Origin: Meiothermus cerbereus DSM 11376
GTDB taxonomy: Bacteria; Deinococcota; Deinococci; Deinococcales; Thermaceae
DNA: 64,000 nucleotides
NCBI RefSeq assembly: GCF_000620065.1
Contig: NZ_JHVI01000015.1
Location: 34,059-98,058, forward strand
Direction of reading: 5' to 3'
Below are positions 25,841-35,454 of the stretch, piece after piece; position 1 is the stretch's first letter; the number at the start of each line of letters is the position of its first letter. The position numbers and the translations under genes are program-made. Under the pieces are notes generated by a model that was given only the letters and a program-made list of their open reading frames with translations, was not told where the DNA came from and did no database searches.

Positions 25841-27037
25841 ATGTTCGCTTACGTTGTACGAAGGCTACTCCAGCTCGTCCCCACCTTCTTTGGGGCGACC
25901 TTGCTGGCTTTTCTGGTGATTCAGCTTGCGCCAGGGGATTTTGTAACCCGGCTCGAGCTCGACCCCACCCAGGATCGCGAGTCCATTGCCAACCTGCGCC
26001 AGCAACTGGGCCTGGACCAGCCCCTGCCGGTGCAGTACGCCAAGTGGCTCTCGGGCATCCTGCAGGGTTACCTGGGCCTCTCGCTCTCCTATAAAACCGA
26101 CGTGTGGAACGTGATCGGCCAGCGCATCCTGAACTCCATGGTTCTGGTGGTGCTGGCTACCTTGATGATCTACTTGATTGCCATTCCCATTGGGGTGTAC
26201 TCGGCCATCCGCAAGTACACCTGGCCCGACCGCACCTTCACGGTGCTGGCCTTTTTAGGTCTGGCTATCCCGAACTTCTTCTTTGGTCTAATCATGCTGT
26301 TTTTGGCGGTCTGGCTCAACGACTTGACCAACATGCGCATCCTACCCATCGGCGGCATGACCACCGAGTTTATCCACCTGGGTAACTTGACCCGCGCCGC
26401 AGGGCTGCTCTTCCCGGTGGCGTTACTGGGAACTCTGGTGTACGCAGGCCTCTTTTGGTGGAAGAGCAACCACGGCCAGCCCGTAAGCTTTGGTGTCTGG
26501 GTGGGGCTGGTGATGTTTGGCGTGAGCACATTGCTCATGCTTTTCCCTTTGTTGCAAGGCCCTGGTCTACCCGAGCGGCTGCCCTACACCGAATCGCCCC
26601 TCTGGGCCAGGATTACCAACGTCTTGTGGCACGCCTTCCCGGTGGTCATCGTGGTGGGCACTTCGGGCCTGGCCGGCTTAATGCGGGTCATGCGGGGCCA
26701 GATGCTGGATGTGCTCTCGCAGGACTACATTCGCACGGCGCGCGCAAAGGGCCTGAATGAGCGGGTGGTGATCTACAAGCACGCCCTGCGCAATGCGGTG
26801 ATTCCCTTTATCGCTGGAATCGGAGGGTTGCTGCCGGCTCTGATTGGGGGTGCTGGGCTGGTGGAGGTTACCATGGCCTGGCCGGGCATTACGCCCGCTC
26901 TGCTGGAGGCTATCTCGGCCATCGACATCTACGTGATTATGGGCCTGATCACCATCACCACGGTGCTGCTGATGATCGGTAATGTGGTTTCGGATCTACT
27001 GCTGGCCTGGGTAGACCCGCGCATCCGCTACAGCTAG
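25841..27037 (+). CDS. oppB: Peptide ABC transporter permease, OppB/DppB type
   Basis: The 398-residue permease starts FAYVVRRLLQLVPTFFGATL, as DppB proteins do, and ends with the coupling segment DYIRTARAKGLNERVVIYKHALRNA and SAIDIYVIMG. It is about 70-80 residues longer than usual. The extra part (about residues 185-265), including LLFPVALLGTLVYAGLFWW and FGVWVGLVMFGVSTLLMLF, looks like two additional membrane segments inserted before the coupling loop. It forms the membrane channel with OppC. Confidence 0.92.
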   Translation: MFAYVVRRLLQLVPTFFGATLLAFLVIQLAPGDFVTRLELDPTQDRESIANLRQQLGLDQPLPVQYAKWLSGILQGYLGLSLSYKTDVWNVIGQRILNSMVLVVLATLMIYLIAIPIGVYSAIRKYTWPDRTFTVLAFLGLAIPNFFFGLIMLFLAVWLNDLTNMRILPIGGMTTEFIHLGNLTRAAGLLFPVALLGTLVYAGLFWWKSNHGQPVSFGVWVGLVMFGVSTLLMLFPLLQGPGLPERLPYTESPLWARITNVLWHAFPVVIVVGTSGLAGLMRVMRGQMLDVLSQDYIRTARAKGLNERVVIYKHALRNAVIPFIAGIGGLLPALIGGAGLVEVTMAWPGITPALLEAISAIDIYVIMGLITITTVLLMIGNVVSDLLLAWVDPRIRYS

Positions 27038-27047
27038 GGGGTATGAC

Positions 27048-28619
27048 ATGCTACGAAGAGCGCAAATGACGTCCACCCCCCCGGCCAACCGAAGCTTTTT
27101 CCAGCAGGCCTGGATTCGCTTCAAGCGGCATCCGCTGGCCCGCTTGGGCGCCGCAGTTCTGCTGGTGTTTTATCTGGGGGCCTTATTCGCCGACTTCCTG
27201 GCTCCTTATCCGGAAGAGAAAAGCTTCCGCGATTTCTCCTTTGCCTCGCCCACCCAGATTTTCTGGCGCGACGAAAACGGGCGCCTGACCCGCCCCTATG
27301 TGTGCGCCTCCGAGCGACGCAGGAACCTCGAGACCTTCAAAGTCGAGGTCATTACTGATTGCGAGAAAGGCCGCTATCCCATCTACTTTTTTGTACAGGG
27401 CGAGCACTACCGCTTCCTGGGGCTGATCCCTGCCGACCTGCGCTTGATGGGTGGACCGTGGCTGCTGGAGGATAAGGCCAAGCTCTTTTTGTGGGGAACC
27501 GACGACTTTGGCCGCGACATCTGGGGCCGTATCTGGTTCGGGGGGCGCATCAGCCTGACCATCGGTATTTTTGCGGTGGCTTTGGCCCTGGTAATAGGCA
27601 TCTTCATGGGCAGTATCTCTGGTTTCTACGCGGGCCGGCCGGTCACCTTCAGCATCGGGGTTTTGAACCCACGCTTCTGGGCCTTTGTGCGTAGCAGCCG
27701 ATGGTCGGATCACCTGCTGGCCTTTCTGGGCTTGGCCCTGGTGGCGGCCTTGTTGTGGGGCATGTTTCAGGGGTACGAGCGCTACATCCGACCTGACCTA
27801 CAGCGGGTGAGCACCCTGGCCCTGGGGGGGCTGGGCCTGGTGCTGGGCCTGGTGGTGCTGGGCCTGCTGTTATACAGCCTGGTCTGGCGCAGCCATCTGG
27901 TGCGGGCTTTGCTCTGGCTTTCGGCCTGGATTGGCATTGCCTGGCTGCTCTGGATCACGGTATGGGGCTTTTTGCAAAGCAGCCGCGGCCTCGAGGCCAT
28001 TGTGGCGGGCCTGATTGGCGCAGCGTTGCTGGGGGCCATCGGCTACATTCTGCTGTGGCCGCGCATTGAGCTCGACCTCGACACCATCATCATGCGTACG
28101 GTTGAGGTGCTGGCGGCCATCCCCGACCTCTTTTTGCTGATTATTCTCTCGGTGCTGATACCTATGGAAGTGCCACCCGCGGTGCGTTTCGTACTGGTGG
28201 TAACGATTCTTTCCTTTGTGAACTGGGGCGGTCTGGCCCGTATTATTCGCAGCCAGGTGCTGCAACTGCGCGAGATGGAGTTTGCCCAGGCCGCGCAGGC
28301 TTTGGGGGCCGGCGATGCCCGCATCATCATTCGCCATGTGCTGCCGGGAACCTATACCTACCTGATTGTCGCCGTCACGCTGGCTATTCCCGGGTTCATC
28401 CTGGGCGAGTCGGGCCTTTCCTTCCTGGGCCTGGGCATCCAGGAGCCCGCTACCTCCTGGGGGTTGATGCTCTCCAAGGCCCAGGCTACTGGCATTACGG
28501 CATTTACCGAGCGTCCCTGGCTCCTGATCCCGGGGGTGTTTATTCTGCTGGCAGTTTTGGCCTATAACTTCATGGGTGACGGCTTGCGCGATGCCCTCGA
28601 CCCGCGCACTAAAGTGTAG
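27048..28619 (+). CDS. oppC: Peptide ABC transporter permease, OppC/DppC type with large insertion
   Basis: At 523 residues this is some 200 longer than a normal OppC. After the first membrane segment comes an extracytoplasmic region with two cysteines (VCASERRRN and ITDCEKG, about 18 residues apart). The conserved core begins at GTDDFGRDIWGRIWFGGRIS. Between SGFYAGRPVTFS and the core segment DTIIMRTVEVLAAIPDLFL lies an insertion of about 140 residues with about four extra hydrophobic segments. The coupling helix EMEFAQAAQALGAGDARII and the ending GDGLRDALDPRTKV are normal. AGGGGGT precedes ATG 27048. Confidence 0.92.
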   Translation: MLRRAQMTSTPPANRSFFQQAWIRFKRHPLARLGAAVLLVFYLGALFADFLAPYPEEKSFRDFSFASPTQIFWRDENGRLTRPYVCASERRRNLETFKVEVITDCEKGRYPIYFFVQGEHYRFLGLIPADLRLMGGPWLLEDKAKLFLWGTDDFGRDIWGRIWFGGRISLTIGIFAVALALVIGIFMGSISGFYAGRPVTFSIGVLNPRFWAFVRSSRWSDHLLAFLGLALVAALLWGMFQGYERYIRPDLQRVSTLALGGLGLVLGLVVLGLLLYSLVWRSHLVRALLWLSAWIGIAWLLWITVWGFLQSSRGLEAIVAGLIGAALLGAIGYILLWPRIELDLDTIIMRTVEVLAAIPDLFLLIILSVLIPMEVPPAVRFVLVVTILSFVNWGGLARIIRSQVLQLREMEFAQAAQALGAGDARIIIRHVLPGTYTYLIVAVTLAIPGFILGESGLSFLGLGIQEPATSWGLMLSKAQATGITAFTERPWLLIPGVFILLAVLAYNFMGDGLRDALDPRTKV

Positions 28620-28734
28620 CCTGGGGGCCAGGCTGGGTTTGCTGCACCCTTGAAGCGAAACCACCAAAAGCGTAGTGCCCCAGGTGGGCACATCGAGAAG
28701 CAGGGTACTCGGGTGGGCCAGACCCAGTTGGCGA

Positions 28735-28740
28735 TATAAT
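28735..28740 (+). promoter_or_regulatory. Possible promoter for oppD-oppF
   Basis: A perfect TATAAT lies 36 bp before ATG 28776 in the 156-bp gap after oppC. No clear -35 was found. It suggests the ATPase genes have an additional promoter. Confidence 0.4.
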
Positions 28741-28775
28741 GTCGCAATCTGCTGTTGCAGTGCTTAGGAGTAGGA

Positions 28776-29800
28776 ATGGACGAGAAACGGCTGGTGGATG
28801 TAAAAGATCTCAAGGTTCACTTCTTTACCGACGATGGCGTGGTCAAAGCCGTCGATGGGGTGTCGTTCCACATTGACAAAGGCGAAACCCTGGCGGTGGT
28901 AGGGGAGTCGGGCTCGGGCAAGTCGGTTACGAGCCTGGCTATGATGCGCCTGATTCCAAACCCGCCGGGCAAAATCGTGGCAGGGCAGATGCTGTTTCGG
29001 GGCAAGGATGGCAAGGTGCGCGACCTGGCTAAAGAAGACGAAGCCACCATGCGCAAGATTCGTGGCAACGACATCGCCATGATTTTCCAGGAGCCCATGA
29101 CCAGCCTCAACCCGGTCTACACCGTGGGTGATCAGATTGCCGAAGCGATTGTGCTGCACCAGGGTAAAAGTAAGAAGGAAGCCCTCGAGCAAGCCGCTGA
29201 GATGCTCGACCTGGTGGGCATACCCGAGCCCAAAAAGCGTCTGGCCAACTACCCCCATCAGATGTCGGGGGGTATGCGTCAGCGGGTGATGATTGCTATG
29301 GCGCTGTCCTGCAACCCCTCGCTGCTAATTGCCGACGAGCCCACCACGGCCCTAGATGTGACCATCCAGGCGCAAATTCTGGAACTCATGAACAAGCTTC
29401 GTGAAGAGATTGGCATGAGCATTTTGTTCATCACCCACAACCTGGGCGTGGTGGCCGAGATGGCCGACCGGGTGGTGGTGATGTACGCAGGGCGGGCGGT
29501 TGAAGAGGCCGATGTGGTGCCCACCTTCAAAAAGCCCCTGCACCCCTACACCATGGGGCTTTTGAACTCCGTGCCCCGGCTCGACCTGGCTGCTACGCAC
29601 CAGCAACGCCTGGAAGCTATTCCGGGCAACGTACCCAACCCGCTTAATCTGCCCCCGGGCTGCGCCTTCCACCCCCGCTGTAAATTCTTCAAGCCGGGGT
29701 TGTGTGATCAGGACATCCCGGCCTTGCAAGATGCCGGTAATGGCCATATGGTGCGCTGTGTACGCTGGGCCGAAATTCAAAAAGGAGAGGCGGTGGAAGC

Positions 29801-29804
<4 letters not shown>
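28776..29804 (+). CDS. oppD: Peptide ABC transporter ATP-binding protein OppD
   Basis: The 342-residue ATPase has Walker [10 protein letters not shown], signature MSGGMRQRV and Walker [13 protein letters not shown]. The C-terminal oligopeptide-transporter domain has cysteines in [15 protein letters not shown] and VRC; in some relatives such cysteines hold an iron-sulphur cluster, which is not established here. It couples ATP hydrolysis to import together with OppF. ATG 28776 follows TTAGGAGTAGGA. Its stop overlaps the oppF start by four bases (ATGA). Confidence 0.95.
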
Positions 29805-30811
<1,007 letters not shown>

Positions 30812-30824
30812 CCTGCCTTTATTC

Positions 30825-30853
30825 AAAAAGCGCCTCCCGGGAGGCGCTTTTTT
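30825..30853 (+). terminator. Rho-independent terminator of the opp operon
   Basis: The arms AAAAAGCGCCTCCC and GGGAGGCGCTTTTT form a perfect 14-bp palindrome ending in a T run, 13 bases after the oppF stop. Confidence 0.93.
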
Positions 30854-30956
30854 GTTTGGCGCAGATGCCCAAGCTTTTTGGGCGGGCGCGCCCACCTTCA
30901 AGGCTTCATCAGCGCCCTCTCACCCTGCTTGGCAGACAAGGTGATTTACTGAACAT

Positions 30957-32183
30957 ATGCCAAAGCTAATTTTGTTATGGATAGCGCTGCTTTTGGGGGT
31001 AGTAGAGGCTCAAGAGGCGGTCATTTATCGGGGTTTTGCTGAGCTCAGACAACCCCAGACCCTGCCGCTAAACGAATGGGTCTGGGAGCCGGGCGAGGCC
31101 TTGTTTCAGAGCCTGGTGCCCGGCACCCTGCGCCTGATTGGGGTGACCGAACAATCGCGCCGGGTGCAGGTAGCGGCCCCGCAGAACCCCCTCACGGCCT
31201 ATGTGGGCAAGGAGGTGCAGTTTTACTGGGAGGGCCAGTGGCGCAAGGCCACGCTGGTGAGTGCCGAGCGCAATCTATACCTGTATGAGGGCCGCTATCT
31301 GGTGGGGCTTCCGGGAACGGTGGCCTACCCCGACCCCAGCGGATTTTCTTCTGTGCCTGGCCCTAAGGTGGTCTTCCGTTACCAGGGGGGTGGTGCGGGT
31401 ACCCTGGCTTATCTGACTCGAGGTCTGTCCTGGAGCCTGCGCTACACGCTGGAGGATGGCGAGCTAATCGGCTGGGCCACCCTGACCAATGGGCTGGGCC
31501 GACCTTTGCGCCTGGGCCGCACCGAACTGGTGGCCGGGAGCGTGCCTTTGCTGGAAGGGGGCTTTGAAGTACCGGCTTTGCGCCCCGAAACCCGGATGCT
31601 ACAGAAAGCGCCTGCCGCAGCGGACGTATCTGAGGCGGAGTTCGTGGGGGAGGCAGGGGGCACCTACCGCTACCGCTTACCGGGAGAGGTGACGCTCGAG
31701 CCCGGCCTTACCGAACTGCCCTTTATTCGTACCCGTGTACAACCGGCCTACCTCTGGCGCTTGCAGACCGGCTTTAGCACGGAACGCGAGCTTGCTTTTG
31801 TGCGGGGCTTTCGCTTTGCTGCTCCGGAAAACCTAGCCGCCGGGGTGGTCAGCATCCGTGAGCAGGGGGTGTTTGTAGGGCAGGCTGGCACCGGCGATAC
31901 TACCAAAGGTAACAACGTGATCTTGATGCTGGGCCCCGACCCCGAGGGCCGGGCTACCCGGCAGGTGGAGCAACAGGCCCGCAACCTCTTCCGCGTGACC
32001 ACCCGTGTACGCAACCCCAAGTCCTATCCGGTGGAAGTCGAAATCCAGGAGGTAATGCCCCAGCCCTTTACCCTGGAAGGGGAGGGCCTCGAGCGCACCC
32101 CAGAAGGCTACCGCATTCGCTTTACCCTGGCCCCAGGCCAGAGCCGCTCGTATACCTATACCCTTACCTTGCAACAACACTGA
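30957..32183 (+). CDS. Exported DUF4139-like protein of unknown function
   Basis: The 408-residue protein starts with a signal peptide (MPKLILLWIALLLGVVEAQ). The rest is predicted beta-rich and resembles the C-terminal DUF4139 region of mucoidy-inhibitor-like proteins, including SWSLRYTLEDGELIGWATLT and RPLRLGRTELVAGSVPL, with a final beta-sandwich part ending in SRSYTYTLTLQQ. It lacks the long coiled coil found in many DUF4139 proteins. TTTACT six bases before the ATG may be a poor -10 box. A role in the envelope is likely from export only. It is read towards an S9 peptidase but is probably independent. Confidence 0.7.
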   Translation: MPKLILLWIALLLGVVEAQEAVIYRGFAELRQPQTLPLNEWVWEPGEALFQSLVPGTLRLIGVTEQSRRVQVAAPQNPLTAYVGKEVQFYWEGQWRKATLVSAERNLYLYEGRYLVGLPGTVAYPDPSGFSSVPGPKVVFRYQGGGAGTLAYLTRGLSWSLRYTLEDGELIGWATLTNGLGRPLRLGRTELVAGSVPLLEGGFEVPALRPETRMLQKAPAAADVSEAEFVGEAGGTYRYRLPGEVTLEPGLTELPFIRTRVQPAYLWRLQTGFSTERELAFVRGFRFAAPENLAAGVVSIREQGVFVGQAGTGDTTKGNNVILMLGPDPEGRATRQVEQQARNLFRVTTRVRNPKSYPVEVEIQEVMPQPFTLEGEGLERTPEGYRIRFTLAPGQSRSYTYTLTLQQH

Positions 32184-32244
32184 GTAGGGAAGTACCCCTC
32201 GCCCCCATGCCTCACCGGCTTCCCCTGCTGACCCGGCGGTCAGG

Positions 32245-32250
32245 TAAAGT
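32245..32250 (+). promoter_or_regulatory. -10 box of leaderless S9 peptidase gene
   Basis: TAAAGT lies six bases before GTG 32257. Confidence 0.45.
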
Positions 32251-32256
32251 ATAGGG

Positions 32257-34107
32257 GTGAACACCGACCTGTTGTATCAACTTCGTTTCCTGTCCGATCT
32301 GACTGAAGGCCCAGCTGGTAAGCCGCTATTTATCTACACCGATATCGAGCGGCCCGAGAAGGAGCCTCCCCGCTACCGTTCGCGCCTGGCTACTTGGGAC
32401 GGAGGGTTGCGCTTCCTAACCCAAGGCGAGGCTAAAGCACCCTTCTGGCGCGGTAATTACATTTACTTCACCCGCAAGGTAGATAAAGCCAGCCAACTCT
32501 TTCGCTTGCCCCTGGCGGGCGGCGAGGCCGAGCAGCTCACCCAGTTCAAGTCGGGGGTCGAAGGCTACAAGGTGAGCCCTGATGGAAGCCGCATTGCCCT
32601 ATTGACCCGGGGTGATTACGAGCCGCCCAGGCCAGATGAGCCCCGCACCTACCAGACCTGGCCGGTAAAGTTTGATGCCAGGGGCTTGTTGCCCGATCAG
32701 CCCAGGGAAATCTGGCTCTGGGAAGACAAAGAAGCCAGACCCCTGGTCAAGTTTTCGCAAGACATCGAAGAGGTGGCCTGGAACACACCGGGCGACGGGC
32801 TCTTCTTTACTGCTTCAGCCACACCGCAGGAGCGCTGGGCCTGGGTCCAGCGGGCCTACCAGGTGGGTCTGGATGGTCGGGTGGAGGAGCTATTTGGCGG
32901 GGTGGGGCCTGTGGGCGGCCTCGAGCCTACCCCGGATGGCGGCCTGGTCTACCTGGCGCACGCCTGGGAGCGGGGCGGGGGTACACAGTCCAGGCTTTAT
33001 TACCGAGGGCGGAACGGGGCCATCCGGCTGTTGGCCGAAGGTTCCTTTCTGAATTCGGTGAACTCGGATATGCGCATCGGCGCTGGCTCCCAAACCCCCA
33101 AGCTGGGGCCCGATGGTCGGGTATATGTGGTGGTTACCCTCGAGGGCTCGGCCCGCCTGCTGGCGGTTACGCTCGAGGGGCAGGCCCAGCTTGTTAGCTC
33201 GGCAGAATCCAGCACCCTGGGCTTTGTCTTCTGCAACAACGAGCTCTACACCCTTTCGGAAAACTTTACCCGCGGGGCTTGCCTGGCCCGTGGTGAAGAG
33301 GTGCTGTATGACCCCAACGCCGGGATATTGCCCGAGCTACCCACCCCACAGGAGGTACGCCACCAGGCCCCCGAAGGCCATACCGTGCAGGGCTGGGTAC
33401 TGCTTCCAGAGGGCGAAGGCCCCCACCCGGTAATTCTGTACATCCATGGCGGGCCACACACTGCTTTTGGCAATGCCCCGATGCTTCAGCTGCAATTGTT
33501 TCGGGATGCAGGCTTTGCTGTGGCCTTCTGTAACCCGCGGGGTTCAACAGGCTACGGGCAGGACTTCACCGACCTGGGGCAGCGCTGGGGGGACATTGAC
33601 GAGAAAGACCTGCTGGGCTTTTTGGATGAGGTGCTGACCCGCTTTCCCCTGGATCCGAGCCGGGTGGCGGTGGCAGGGGGTTCATACGGGGGCTACATGA
33701 CCAACTGGCTTACCGCCCGCCACCCAGACCGCTTCAAGGCGGCTGTAACCGACCGAAGCATCTGTAACTGGACAAGCTTTTATGGTGCTTCCGACATTGG
33801 CCCGCGCTTTACCTTCCTAGAGCTGGGTTCTAGGCCCTGGGAAAACCCCGAGCTGCTCTGGCAAAAAAGCCCGCTTTCGCTGGCCCATCAGGTGCAAACC
33901 CCCACCCTGGTGGTGCACTCCGAGCAAGACCACCGCTGCCCCATAGACCAGGGCGAAACCTGGTACACCGTTCTGTTGCAAAAGGGCGTGCCCAGCCGGT
34001 TTTTCAGGGTTCCCGAAGAAGGGCACGAACTCAGCCGCTCGGGTCGTCCCGACCGCCGCATTGCCAGGCTTAATGCCTACCTGGAATGGTTCAAGCGGTA
34101 TTTGTGA
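32257..34107 (+). CDS. S9 family serine peptidase (prolyl oligopeptidase / acylaminoacyl-peptidase type)
   Basis: The 616-residue protein has an N-terminal beta-propeller (about residues 10-370, e.g. YKVSPDGSRIALLTRGDYE) and a C-terminal alpha/beta-hydrolase domain. The catalytic triad is visible: Ser in GGSYGGYMTNW (near residue 473), Asp in HSEQDHRCP and His in PEEGHELS. HGGPHTAFGNA is the oxyanion-hole segment. No signal peptide is present, so it probably trims short or acylated peptides in the cytoplasm, which would complement the peptide importer just upstream. Start GTG 32257 is chosen on the -10 spacing. Confidence 0.93.
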   Translation: MNTDLLYQLRFLSDLTEGPAGKPLFIYTDIERPEKEPPRYRSRLATWDGGLRFLTQGEAKAPFWRGNYIYFTRKVDKASQLFRLPLAGGEAEQLTQFKSGVEGYKVSPDGSRIALLTRGDYEPPRPDEPRTYQTWPVKFDARGLLPDQPREIWLWEDKEARPLVKFSQDIEEVAWNTPGDGLFFTASATPQERWAWVQRAYQVGLDGRVEELFGGVGPVGGLEPTPDGGLVYLAHAWERGGGTQSRLYYRGRNGAIRLLAEGSFLNSVNSDMRIGAGSQTPKLGPDGRVYVVVTLEGSARLLAVTLEGQAQLVSSAESSTLGFVFCNNELYTLSENFTRGACLARGEEVLYDPNAGILPELPTPQEVRHQAPEGHTVQGWVLLPEGEGPHPVILYIHGGPHTAFGNAPMLQLQLFRDAGFAVAFCNPRGSTGYGQDFTDLGQRWGDIDEKDLLGFLDEVLTRFPLDPSRVAVAGGSYGGYMTNWLTARHPDRFKAAVTDRSICNWTSFYGASDIGPRFTFLELGSRPWENPELLWQKSPLSLAHQVQTPTLVVHSEQDHRCPIDQGETWYTVLLQKGVPSRFFRVPEEGHELSRSGRPDRRIARLNAYLEWFKRYL

Positions 34108-34228
34108 TATGAACCCCACCTGAAGCTTTCTGTTTAGGGCAGGTCAAAGCCGGCCAGATGCAAGGGCAGTTCCTGACACAGCTTCAGGTGGGGGCCCCAG
34201 CAAAAAGAACAAATCAAAGACATTTCTT
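34107..34228 (+). repeat. Second palindromic repeat family, copy B
   Basis: It runs from ATATGAACCCCACCTGAAG to TTCAGGTGGGGGCCCCAG and then AAAAAGAACAAATC and AAAGACATTTCTT. Both ends match copy A (20860-20980), including compensating changes in the stem (CCCCACC/GGTGGGG here, CCCCGCC/GGCGGGG there), while the centre differs. It starts within the stop codon of the S9 peptidase. Confidence 0.8.
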
Positions 34229-34278
34229 TTGATTGCACCACGCCCTCGGAAGGCTGCCCTATCGCACCCTTCAAAGAC

Positions 34279-34302
34279 GTTGCCTCCCATCCGGGAGGCA
34301 AC
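34279..34302. terminator. Perfect 10-bp hairpin between convergent genes
   Basis: GTTGCCTCCC and GGGAGGCAAC pair around the loop ATCC. It lies between the S9 peptidase (plus strand) and the DUF3467 gene (minus strand). No T run follows on either strand, so termination is uncertain. Confidence 0.45.
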
Positions 34303-34350
34303 TGTGCTGTGCAGGACAAAGAAATCAGGTTTTGAGCGGCTTAATATTGT

Positions 34351-34644
34351 CTAGGCCTTGGAAGTGTCCATGGCTTCGGGGATAACCCCGTAGGTTTCTT
34401 CGTAGCGCTGAATGTTTTCAGCCAGGCTACGCAGCAGCGCTTTGGCGTGCTGTGGGCTGGTGATAATCCTGCTGGTGACGACAGCCACCACCTGATTGGG
34501 TTGCCCGCTGGGTTGCATTAGGGCAAAGTCGAGGTAGAACTCGTTTTTTTGATGCGAGAAAATGGCAAAGTTGGCGTACTTGCCAAGGGCGGTTTCGCGG
34601 TCAATGTCTACGCGCAGCTCGGGCACCTGTGAAACTTCACTCAC
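34351..34644 (-). CDS. DUF3467 family protein
   Basis: The 97-residue protein matches the small DUF3467 family: YANFAIFSHQKNEFYLDFAL near the start, then VVAVVTSRIITSPQHAKAL and a C-terminal helix (LLRSLAENIQRYEETYG). The function is unknown. Its ATG overlaps the stop of the Roadblock gene upstream (ATGA), so it is translationally coupled and probably belongs to the same small complex. Confidence 0.8.
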   Translation of the reverse strand: MSEVSQVPELRVDIDRETALGKYANFAIFSHQKNEFYLDFALMQPSGQPNQVVAVVTSRIITSPQHAKALLRSLAENIQRYEETYGVIPEAMDTSKA

Positions 34645-34994
34645 GATAAAGCCTCCTTGAGGCGTGGAACACTTTTTTTCAGCTGGAAGCGCACCCGACC
34701 CAGGCTTTGCATGGAGTCCATCAGCACCACCAGCAGGTATCCACCCTCGAGCGGAACCAGCAAAACTGGTCCCTCGGGGTACTCTACCATGACTTCTTCC
34801 ACCTCGCCGCGCTTTAGCTCCTGCGATAAAGCCCGTGCAGACGCCAGCGCTGTGGAAGCTGCGCCGCCAAAAAAATCTATGTCCGGAGCCTGCTCGGTAC
34901 GCATGCTTTCCACCACAAAGCCGTCCTCGGCCATTAGCGCTGAGGCCACCACCCCTTTGGTTGCTTGCAGTTCGCCAAGAACTTCTTGAACCAT
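34641..34994 (-). CDS. Roadblock/LC7 domain protein (MglB-like), first of a pair
   Basis: The 117-residue protein is a single Roadblock/LC7 domain: MVQEVLGELQATKGVVASAL, then LMAEDGFVVESM, TALASARALSQELKRGE and GGYLLVVLMDSM. Such domains dimerise and regulate small Ras-like GTPases; MglB is the activator of MglA. The start at 34994 follows AGGAGT; the open frame extends to 35129 without support. It sits ten bases after a second Roadblock gene. No GTPase is encoded nearby in the window. Confidence 0.85.
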   Translation of the reverse strand: MVQEVLGELQATKGVVASALMAEDGFVVESMRTEQAPDIDFFGGAASTALASARALSQELKRGEVEEVMVEYPEGPVLLVPLEGGYLLVVLMDSMQSLGRVRFQLKKSVPRLKEALS

Positions 34995-35004
34995 AGAATC
35001 ACTC

Positions 35005-35337
35005 CTAAATGGTCTGTGCCAAACGCATAGCCAGACGCAGAAGCTCGAGGCCGATACTTTTTCGGTCGGTGCCCTTCTCGACCACAGCGCCCAGACAGTA
35101 ACCGCTGAAAACCACCACCAGCACTTCACGCTGCTCGGTGGCGATGGTGAAGCGCCTGAGCTCCCCGCCTAGGCTTTTGGCCAGGGTACGGCTGGCTCTG
35201 GCCAGGCTTGCCAGCTCGGCGGCGAGCAGCTCGGGTGCGGGCGTATCCTTGCCAATGCTTTCGATAACCAGTCCATCCTGACTGGCCAGAACAGCCTGGC
35301 GCGCACCAAGTGGTACCAGGGTCTCGAGCATTTTCAT
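35005..35337 (-). CDS. Roadblock/LC7 domain protein, second of a pair
   Basis: The 110-residue protein (MKMLETLVPLGARQAVLAS) has the Roadblock/LC7 pattern: SQDGLVIESIGKDTPAPEL, LASLARASRTLAKSLGGE and REVLVVVFSGYCLGAVV. It is the first gene of a three-gene set (Roadblock, Roadblock, DUF3467). TATGAT lies upstream on the minus strand at about 35365-35370, so this set probably has its own promoter. A heterodimer with its neighbour is plausible but inferred. Confidence 0.8.
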   Translation of the reverse strand: MKMLETLVPLGARQAVLASQDGLVIESIGKDTPAPELLAAELASLARASRTLAKSLGGELRRFTIATEQREVLVVVFSGYCLGAVVEKGTDRKSIGLELLRLAMRLAQTI

Positions 35338-35454
35338 GCCAGGCCCTCGCAATCGTTCCAGATCATACGGGATTTAGCCTAGCATAGCCTCTGCCAAAGA
35401 CCTGGGCAATTGCACACCACACCGTTACGTGAGGCCAGCCAGGTCTGTTTCCCA

